Source of the DNA: Sanchytrium tribonematis
Taxonomy: Eukaryota > Sanchytriomycota > Sanchytriomycetes > Sanchytriales > Sanchytriaceae
Length of the DNA: 24,438 nucleotides
Assembly: GCA_018985235.1 (NCBI GenBank)
Contig: JADGIG010000073.1
Coordinates: 1 to 24,438 of the forward strand
Direction: 5' to 3'
The translations under genes and the position numbers were made by a program. This document shows, piece by piece, positions 17,223 through 24,438 of this stretch (its first letter is position 1; the number at the start of each line of letters is the position of its first letter). The notes beneath the pieces were generated by a model. That model saw only the letters and a list, made by a program, of their open reading frames with translations. It made no database searches and was not told the origin of the DNA.

Positions 17223-18479
17223 TTATACAACCATATCGCTAATTCCAAAAAAATCATTCTGCTCTTGCGTTCTCTCGTATTCGATAATTTCAAGATTTGG
17301 GTCAGGATCCGGTGCATAGAGATTTTGAATATAAGAATTTCCCATGGGATCATCCAATTCAAGTGTCCATGATTGCTTCATCGCAATAAGATCATCAAGC
17401 TTTTGTAAAAATTTGCCAAACAATACCTTACGATCGTTTAAGGCTCCATCTCCCTGTGTAAATGGCGTTTTCCCAGAGAGTTCGGTTTTAATCTCATCTA
17501 AAAGACCCTCAATCGTCGTAAATTTGCCACCCAGAGTGCCAGAGCCAAGTTCCAAATCAATATCAGGAATGGAAATGCTACTTGTCTCACTTTTTAAAAT
17601 GTCGCGGCTCAAGTCATCCATATCAACTACTTTAAGTACAATTTTTCTCCCTTTTTCTGATATGGCACCTGCAGACTTAACTTCATTTGACTTATATCCG
17701 CAACTGTCACAAACTGTTGACATAATAACAACTTCCTTGAAATGAGGAATATTGATCAATTTCATTCTAGTGGGACAAGAACATTTGCAACTTGAACATA
17801 AATTGGGAAATTCGTGAACTTCGTCTTTAAGTTGATCAGTTATGTCTACATCAGCATTAGCTGCTAAACCTAGAAATTCAGTATCTTCAGCATTTCTCTT
17901 AAAATTGGAGCATTGTAATTTTGGATCAGCGTTAGGAGCAAATGGATTTTCAATAAAGCTATTTCCAGATATGTCTCTGATAGAGAATGTAAATGGGACA
18001 TTCTTTTCAATATATGACTTGAGAGTTAAAATTAAATTTTCTATTTGAATAAATAAATGATGATTCTCTTCCTTTCTTTGTTCTTGCTGCTGCTCCAGGT
18101 CTTCGATTATTCTATCAACTAGACCTTCTACAGTAGTCAAAACTGCATTTAATTGATTTTGACTAGGTGGAACTTCTAGATCAATTTCTTTAATGTATAG
18201 ACTGGCGCTTGCGGCTTTCACCACCTGTCGTCCAAGATCTTCTTTCCCATTTACTTTAAGAATCATCTCCACACCCTCTTTCTGAATTTCAGATGCAGTT
18301 TGAATTTCATTGTTACTAAAGTTACAATGTTCGCAAGAAAATGCCATTACTACTACTTCTTTAAAATACGGTATGCTGGTTAAAAACAGTCTAGTAATGC
18401 CATTTTCATGACAATTCATACAAAGCGATTCAATTTCGGTGACCTCGTTGTCGTTGTCAGCTTTTAATTGTGTAAACAT
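17223..18479 (-). CDS. ZPR1: Zinc finger protein ZPR1
   Basis: ZPR1 is a conserved eukaryotic protein that acts as a folding chaperone for elongation factor eEF1A and is linked to SMN and growth signalling in animals. The protein has the typical duplicated design. The first C4 finger is C20-x2-C23...C49-x2-C52 with the family stretch NGITRLFLTSIPYFKEVVVMAFSCEHC. A beta domain and helical hairpin follow, with IRDISGNSFIENPFAPNADP. The second C4 finger is in CSSCKCSCPTRMKL...FKEVVIMSTVCDSCG, and the second beta domain ends in DDPMGNSYIQNLYAPDPDP. At 418 residues it is close to the usual 430-490. It is a single exon. The start is the first ATG, directly before the acidic leader of finger 1. It converges on the 88-aa gene with an 8-nt gap. 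Confidence 0.96.
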   Translation of the reverse strand: MFTQLKADNDNEVTEIESLCMNCHENGITRLFLTSIPYFKEVVVMAFSCEHCNFSNNEIQTASEIQKEGVEMILKVNGKEDLGRQVVKAASASLYIKEIDLEVPPSQNQLNAVLTTVEGLVDRIIEDLEQQQEQRKEENHHLFIQIENLILTLKSYIEKNVPFTFSIRDISGNSFIENPFAPNADPKLQCSNFKRNAEDTEFLGLAANADVDITDQLKDEVHEFPNLCSSCKCSCPTRMKLINIPHFKEVVIMSTVCDSCGYKSNEVKSAGAISEKGRKIVLKVVDMDDLSRDILKSETSSISIPDIDLELGSGTLGGKFTTIEGLLDEIKTELSGKTPFTQGDGALNDRKVLFGKFLQKLDDLIAMKQSWTLELDDPMGNSYIQNLYAPDPDPNLEIIEYERTQEQNDFFGISDMVV

Positions 18480-18620
18480 TTTTCAAGGGGTATTAAATTT
18501 GAAAGAAATTTCTATAAAAGATCTCTATTAACTACTTAACAATAGAGCCTTGAGTTATCGTTACTTGATCGATACTTCAGGAAATCATCAACGTTTAAAA
18601 TCTCACTTTCTCCTTGTAAT
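18480..18620. promoter_or_regulatory. Divergent promoter between ZPR1 and V-ATPase e
   Basis: These 141 nt separate opposed start codons. A TATA-like TATAAAAG lies at 18513-18520 on the + strand, about 100 nt before the V-ATPase e ATG. No CCAAT box is present, unlike in the other divergent promoters here. I see no RNA gene in it. Confidence 0.45.
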
Positions 18621-18815
18621 ATGATTTTCGTTTCCACTCTGGTTTGTTTGATTTTGTGTGTGGCAGCTATCTTGATACCTCAAAAGTCTCAGAATGGGCT
18701 TATCATTAAAACGATGATAGTCATGACTATTGCAAGTTGTTGGCTTATGTGGTTGATTACATACATGGCTCAAATGAATCCGATCATAGTGCCACAAATA
18801 GAGTTTGAGCTGTAA
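18621..18815 (+). CDS. ATP6V0E1: V-type proton ATPase subunit e
   Basis: Subunit e (yeast Vma9) is a small hydrophobic component of the V0 membrane sector of the vacuolar/endosomal proton pump. The 64-residue product has two membrane spans. The first lies in residues ~2-20, ending in AAILIP. The second lies in ~28-50 within GLIIKTMIVMTIASCWLMWLITYMAQMNP, which matches the diagnostic human segment [30 protein letters not shown]. The length fits the family (about 60-85). The final PQIEFEL replaces the longer animal tail. Two overlapping AATAAA hexamers begin 2 nt after the stop. The opposite strand is also open here but shows no family resemblance, so this strand is the coding one. Confidence 0.9.
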   Translation: MIFVSTLVCLILCVAAILIPQKSQNGLIIKTMIVMTIASCWLMWLITYMAQMNPIIVPQIEFEL

Positions 18816-18817
18816 AC

Positions 18818-18827
18818 AATAAATAAA
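18818..18827 (+). terminator. Overlapping AATAAA signals after V-ATPase e
   Basis: AATAAATAAA contains two hexamers starting 2 nt after the TAA stop (18813-18815). It lies in a 65-nt intergenic gap that also has to hold the promoter of the next gene. Confidence 0.55.
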
Positions 18828-18880
18828 AATTAAGCCTGCCGCATTTGTACATCCGGATTAAAAATAACTTGTTCCCCTAA

Positions 18881-20398
18881 ATGACACTAAAAAAGTTTCT
18901 AGACATTTCACTCATTTTGAAAAATATTGATAACCCGATTTATTGCTTGGATTATTTAGTAAATTGGTCAGTTCATATTGAAGAAATAGAAGCACTCGAT
19001 CTAAATGCCCATACTGATTTGTACCAACAACTATATAAATTAAAGCCAAGTGAAGAAAGTGCATTTGGCAAACATTATTACAGAATACTAAGCAATTTTT
19101 TTACTCAATCACCCACAGAAACTGCACTTATATGGCACTATTTAAACGGCTCCAGTAATACCTCACTTATTTATGATGAGGGCGATTTGATGGATTACTT
19201 TATGAGTGTGATTGAATTCGTATTAAGAAATGACGATAAAGAAGGTCCAATTTTACCCATTTCCACTCCGATCATGAGCTTTGATGAAGTAGGGAAGGTA
19301 TTCGAGGATGTGAAGGCCCTAAATCTGCCAGATAGCAATTTATGGAATTACTGTATGTACCTGCTTTGCATTAGACAAGATATGCCTTCATCTAAATATT
19401 TGCAAAGAATGGGAGACTATGTCCCTAGACATTTCAATTCGAAAGGTGATATTCAAATTTTGTTTGCTTTGATGATACAATCTATAAATCAAATTATAGT
19501 CTCAATGAAATCACAAGATAAAAAGAAAATGTTAAGGGATTGTGAAGCTTCTCTTGAAAATATACGAACAAGAAGTAAGGATTTGCATTTAAAAGATTAT
19601 GAATATGTTTCTGCCAGACTTGTACAAGTTTCAAAAGATTTAATGAAATATGACACTTTAGAACATTACGTTGGCTCAAAAGATGGTGAAAATATGTCGC
19701 TTTATTTAAAAGAACTGCAAAAATACTGCTTTTCTTACGATCTAAGTATACCTGTGCAGCATCGACGAATTCCTACATTTTTTAGGACTTTTGAAAAAAA
19801 TTTGAGCTCGAATTATTTTCATAGAACTAATTTTAGCATTTCAGGAAACGCTATTGATTCTTTGTTAAATTCTGAAGAAGTGATTCAGATCTGCGAATTG
19901 GGAGTTTTGTTTTATGATGGCCATCATCCTAGTAGAATATACCTCCAACTTCAACATACAATTTCACAGGCCGAATCTTCTGATTTTAAATATGCCGCGA
20001 TTCTAGGTAGATTAATAGCATGCATTGTGGACTTGGCTCTTGATAATGTCAGTTCTATCGCAAAACTTGACGGGCTTTGTAGAGATGGAATTGCACATGG
20101 TGACAATTTTTTAAAATCTGTTTCTTTGATCATTCGAGGCAAGATATACTTATATGAAAAAGAAGAAGAAAAAGGGATTAAATTATGCTTGCTCGGTTTA
20201 AATGATATCAAGAGGCATCTTGAGATAAACCATCTGAGAGAACTATTTCTTGTATTCTTTAAACAGTATTGTCTAGATTTGGATAATTTGGGCATACTGA
20301 ATCATGTAGATAAATTCAAATACCTTGAAAAGGAGCAACATTTGTATGATTTAAATTTCTCTATACCAATACCTCCAAATAAATTTTTTCAAATCTGA
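18881..20398 (+). CDS. Unrecognised helical-repeat protein, 505 aa
   Basis: I do not recognise this protein. It is almost wholly helical, with no signal peptide or membrane span. The C-terminal third has TPR/PCI-like paired helices (YAAILGRLIACIVDLALD..., FLKSVSLIIRGKIYLYEKEEEKGIKLCLLGLNDI). The overall form recalls scaffold subunits of large complexes such as Rpn-type proteasome lid or APC/C TPR subunits, but no diagnostic motif is visible and I do not assign it. It is a single long frame that fills the space between V-ATPase e (65 nt upstream) and the RIIa gene (10 nt downstream), which supports it as real. AATAAA (20378-20383) is part of the last seven codons (PNKFFQI). Codon use and AT content are like those of its neighbours. 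Confidence 0.82.
   Translation: MTLKKFLDISLILKNIDNPIYCLDYLVNWSVHIEEIEALDLNAHTDLYQQLYKLKPSEESAFGKHYYRILSNFFTQSPTETALIWHYLNGSSNTSLIYDEGDLMDYFMSVIEFVLRNDDKEGPILPISTPIMSFDEVGKVFEDVKALNLPDSNLWNYCMYLLCIRQDMPSSKYLQRMGDYVPRHFNSKGDIQILFALMIQSINQIIVSMKSQDKKKMLRDCEASLENIRTRSKDLHLKDYEYVSARLVQVSKDLMKYDTLEHYVGSKDGENMSLYLKELQKYCFSYDLSIPVQHRRIPTFFRTFEKNLSSNYFHRTNFSISGNAIDSLLNSEEVIQICELGVLFYDGHHPSRIYLQLQHTISQAESSDFKYAAILGRLIACIVDLALDNVSSIAKLDGLCRDGIAHGDNFLKSVSLIIRGKIYLYEKEEEKGIKLCLLGLNDIKRHLEINHLRELFLVFFKQYCLDLDNLGILNHVDKFKYLEKEQHLYDLNFSIPIPPNKFFQI
20378..20383 (+). terminator. AATAAA in the last codons of the 505-aa gene
   Basis: The hexamer encodes Asn-Lys and lies 12 nt before the TGA stop. Because the next start codon is 10 nt past that stop, no separate 3' untranslated region of normal length is available. 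Confidence 0.4.
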
Positions 20399-20408
20399 TT
20401 CGAGGCCA

Positions 20409-20750
20409 ATGAACAAAATATTAATTCCAGAAGATATGATTCAGATTTTATCAGATTATGTTAAATCAGTTTTGGAAGATAAACCAGCTGATTTATTAGA
20501 GTGGAGTACCAAATATTTTGAAAATGAAAACAAGGATTATGCAAGAATTTTCCTTAAACACAATGCCTTGGACTCTGATGTCAGATTAGACTTGACTAGT
20601 GTCCTCTCTTTATACAGAAATGAAGAGCTGCAGAACCATATTTGTAGTGGAGAGCATTCAACAAGTAAAGACTATCTAAGAGCTATTCTAGACTATCAGT
20701 TTTATCCCAAAAAGATAGAAATTGAGGATTATTTGAACCAAAATAAATAA
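20409..20750 (+). CDS. RIIa (PKA-type dimerisation/docking) domain protein
   Basis: Residues 6-45 match the RIIa fold: IPEDMIQILSDYVKSVLEDKPADLLEWSTKYF, comparable to [32 protein letters not shown] of PKA RII-alpha. The Ile-Pro opening, the P-x-DL turn (26-29) and the closing YF (36-37) are intact. This four-helix dimer binds amphipathic helices of AKAP-type partners. The remaining ~70 residues have no cyclic-nucleotide-binding domain, so this is a stand-alone R2D2-type protein of the sort often found in cilia (ROPN1, SPA17-like), although a ciliary role here is only inference. The start codon lies 10 nt after the previous stop. The stop abuts the stop of the convergent lectin gene with no base between. 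Confidence 0.83.
   Translation: MNKILIPEDMIQILSDYVKSVLEDKPADLLEWSTKYFENENKDYARIFLKHNALDSDVRLDLTSVLSLYRNEELQNHICSGEHSTSKDYLRAILDYQFYPKKIEIEDYLNQNK
20742..20747 (+). terminator. AATAAA directly before the RIIa-gene stop
   Basis: AATAAA encodes the final Asn-Lys and is followed at once by the TAA stop (20748-20750). Cleavage 10-30 nt downstream would place the mRNA 3' end inside the opposing lectin coding sequence. Confidence 0.45.
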
Positions 20751-22011
20751 TTATACAAATTTCTTTATTGAATTTCCTCTTCTGCTTCTATAAACTGTCA
20801 CTGCTGCAACTAGTCCTGCTTGTGCGATAAAAAAGTATATTAAATACTTCAAAATAGACCATACAGCCTCACTTAATTTAGATTCTGTAACTTTGGCATG
20901 CTCGTCTTTAAAAGAATTTGTTTGGCCTTGCTTCATTAAAAAAGAATACCTGAACTCTAATAATTAGATCTTTTAACTGATCAATTTCTGATTTAAAATC
21001 TCTTTGTAATTCCTGTAATTTGGCAAGAGCGGGTCCAAAATCCACTGTCGTTCCGAAAGAGGATCCACGATTATCTGAATATTTTTGAATTGCATCTGTT
21101 AAAGATTGAAGCTTATTAGAGTCAAAATCTGATAGTTTTGATGATATTTTAGCCATCTCTGATTTAATATTTGAAATCTCGACTTTCAATTCTGTAACTC
21201 CTCCTTTGTCCAACGGTGGTTGCGAAGTCTCTGCATGCTGCTTTTGATCTTCCAGTTTTTTCTCATATTCTTGAACCTTCTTTAATTCTTCGGAAGAAAC
21301 CTCAGGTGCCTTAGAACCGTCTTTTTCCTTGGCATCAAGATCAAACAACAAAAAGGATATTAAATCGTGATCATCTGGATTAATACTTGATTCGGCTCCT
21401 ATAACAATGGAATGATCTTTGGGTAGGTCAATTTTCACTGAGAAGCACTCAATCGTTGAATCGCTATCTCCTAAGGCCAGGCTCAATTGGGACTCCTTAT
21501 AAGTCAGTTTCACTAGGTAATTTTTGAATGAATTTCTATAATTATTAAAGCATCCCTCTTTCCTATATTTGGTGTAATCTCCTGAATTGGCAATGGTTTG
21601 CGCTCCATCAGTTTGCACCAGAGCAGTGTGCTGTCTCATTCCGCTTTGAGAATTACCATTAAATATTATCCCAACACCCTTTAAATTAGGAGCGACGCCT
21701 AAAGGTCCAAAGTTATCAAATTTAGGATCCTCCGCAAAATATATTGCGAAACCATTACCACCATATTGACCACCTGTTACTCTAAATTGTGCTTCGATTC
21801 TAAAGTTTTTATACGGGACTTTTCCGCTTACAACATGTCCTTTTGACCCTACCAAAGAATTTGCCAATCTTAAAGCTAGTGGATTATGTTGTGCTATTTT
21901 AGTTTTCCAAAAAGGAATCTCGCCCACCTTTGGAAAAAAGTAAGGCGTCTTCAGTATAAAATGCCAGTCTAACCTTTCAAATGAAAATAACAAAATTAAT
22001 GTTAGCAACAT
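20751..22011 (-). CDS. L-type cargo lectin of the ERGIC-53/Emp47 family, two exons
   Basis: I call join(22011..20950, 20930..20751) on the minus strand, 413 residues. The family carries glycoprotein cargo from ER to Golgi. The product has a short hydrophobic signal (MLLTLILLF), then the L-type lectin beta-sandwich (residues ~12-225: VGEIPFWKTK, FRVTGG, GFAIYFAED, GVGIIF, PDDHDLISFLLFDL). A luminal coiled-coil stalk (~230-355) and a membrane span (LKYLIYFFIAQAGLVAAVTVY) follow, and a cytosolic tail ends in KKFV. KKxx is a COPI retrieval signal; human ERGIC-53 ends KKFF. The frame stops early unless a 19-nt intron (20931-20949) is removed, and only removal adds the membrane span and tail. The usual Asp/Asn/His residues for sugar and calcium are not conserved (see findings). 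The start is 35 nt past the Rpt2 stop, with a short out-of-frame upstream ATG at 22034. Confidence 0.9.
20764..20769 (-). terminator. AATAAA inside the lectin coding end
   Basis: On the minus strand AATAAA lies 10 nt before the TAA stop, within the codons for SIKKFV, the retrieval signal. It faces the RIIa-gene AATAAA across two abutting stop codons. Confidence 0.45.
20931..20949 (-). other. 19-nt spliceosomal intron in the lectin gene
   Basis: On the minus strand the sequence is gtattcttttttaatgaag: GT-AG, T-rich, phase 0 (CAG|CAA), with a TTAAT element 9 nt before the end as in the light intermediate chain intron. Retention would shift the frame and end at 20908 without the membrane span. 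Confidence 0.85.
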
Positions 22012-22042
22012 GTTTGGAAAATTTTCAGCAACATGAAAAATA

Positions 22043-22046
22043 TTTA

Positions 22047-22048
<2 letters not shown>
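22043..22048 (-). terminator. AATAAA overlapping the Rpt2 stop codon
   Basis: The minus-strand order is TTG TAA TAA ATA: the hexamer starts at the second base of the TAA stop (22049-22047). Only 35 nt separate this stop from the lectin ATG on the same strand, so the signal and the lectin promoter are very close together. Confidence 0.5.
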
Positions 22049-23938
<1,890 letters not shown>

Positions 23939-24042
23939 TTTACTTTTTAACGACACAATCTTTAGTATCTTATTAATGAAAATTTTCTTTTACTTGCAAA
24001 TTAAATTGTCGAACTAATTCAATTTACTTAAAAAAAAATTGT
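23939..24042. other. 104-nt convergent spacer between COQ7 and NDUFAF8
   Basis: This AT-rich spacer has runs of T and A (for example 24031-24038) but no AATAAA on either strand and no RNA gene that I can see. It is the widest convergent gap in the window. Confidence 0.6.
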
Positions 24043-24213
24043 TTAGGCGCTTTTTAAATTTTTCATCACACAAGAATAAAAAAGTTGAAATTCTTTTTCG
24101 CATTTACCTTTGCTCATTTCCATCGCAAATTTGGCACAGCAGGATCCATAGGACAGAGATTGTGGTCCACAATTGATTATGGACTTTTGAAGACGGGACA
24201 ATGGCCGTGTCAT
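24043..24213 (-). CDS. NDUFAF8: Complex I assembly factor NDUFAF8-like, twin CX9C
   Basis: The 56-residue product has a perfect twin CX9C signature: C15-x9-C25 (with YGSC) and C38-x9-C48 (CEKEFQLFYSC). Such proteins are imported into the mitochondrial intermembrane space by the MIA40 pathway. The pattern C...YGxC...KxxCxxEFxxxxSC matches human NDUFAF8, which partners NDUFAF5 in complex I assembly, and the arginine-rich start (MTRPLSRLQKS) fits too. I chose the ATG at 24213 because the longer upstream frame opens only with TTG. Other small CX9C proteins cannot be fully excluded. A functional homologue would imply a complex I-bearing mitochondrion. It is divergent to ubiquitin, with 131 nt between the start codons. 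Confidence 0.75.
   Translation of the reverse strand: MTRPLSRLQKSIINCGPQSLSYGSCCAKFAMEMSKGKCEKEFQLFYSCVMKNLKSA

Positions 24214-24438
<225 letters not shown>

Noticed and set aside
18603-18797. A 64-aa minus-strand frame opposite V-ATPase subunit e
   Set aside because: The plus-strand frame matches subunit e along its length; the minus frame is low-complexity His/Asn/Thr with no resemblance.
18881-20750. The 505-aa and RIIa frames as one protein joined by a mini-intron
   Set aside because: No GT-AG segment of about 19-21 nt joins the frames around 20398-20409, and the RIIa domain starts properly at its own ATG.
20751-20936. A separate 61-aa membrane-protein gene starting at 20936
   Set aside because: Its ATG lies within the lectin mini-intron. 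The span and KKFV tail are what the lectin family needs at its C-terminus, so it is exon 2.

Overview
The window is a gene-dense, AT-rich piece of the nuclear genome of a unicellular-type eukaryote that I cannot place further. All named genes are core eukaryotic: cytoplasmic dynein-1 heavy and light intermediate chains, TFIIB, ZPR1, V-ATPase subunit e, an ERGIC-53/Emp47-type cargo lectin, proteasome ATPase Rpt2, the mitochondrial proteins COQ7 and NDUFAF8, and ubiquitin. TAA, TAG and TGA all end genes where homologues end, so the code is standard. The visible ubiquitin start reads ESSDTID as in fungi and plants rather than the metazoan EPSDTIE, which argues against an animal. Three spliceosomal introns are visible. 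They are only 19, 19 and 20 nt long, all GT-AG and all phase 0. Introns this short are known from chlorarachniophyte nucleomorphs and, shorter still, from heterotrich ciliates. The gene content (dynein, COQ7, a complex I factor) excludes a nucleomorph.

Layout, left to right. Positions 1-12223 (-) hold the dynein heavy chain, 4,074 codons without an intron, running off the left edge before the C-terminus. A 146-nt divergent promoter separates it from the dynein light intermediate chain (12370-13619, +), whose last exon encodes the adaptor-binding helix. Two unrecognised + strand genes follow (13664-15001 and 15089-15613), convergent with TFIIB (15637-16767, -). A small coiled-coil gene (16948-17214, +) converges on ZPR1 (17223-18479, -). 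V-ATPase e (18621-18815), an unrecognised helical protein (18881-20398) and an RIIa-domain protein (20409-20750) form a + strand run. The last of these abuts, with no intervening base, the stop of the cargo lectin (20751-22011, -). Rpt2 (22047-23349, -) and COQ7 (23348-23938, +) are divergent and share a start-codon palindrome, CATG. NDUFAF8 (24043-24213, -) and ubiquitin (24345 to the edge, +) are divergent around a CCAAT/TATA promoter.

No stretch above 180 nt lacks a gene. I saw no tRNA, rRNA, mobile element, CRISPR array or tandem repeat. The main biology is extreme compaction: mini-introns, start codons overlapping on opposite strands, convergent stops 0-23 nt apart, and AATAAA hexamers lying in or beside stop codons. 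Three further points stand out. The dynein AAA4 site has lost its Walker A, Walker B and sensor residues. The cargo lectin has lost the Asp/Asn residues expected for sugar and calcium binding. Retention of any of the three introns would remove a functional C-terminal module.
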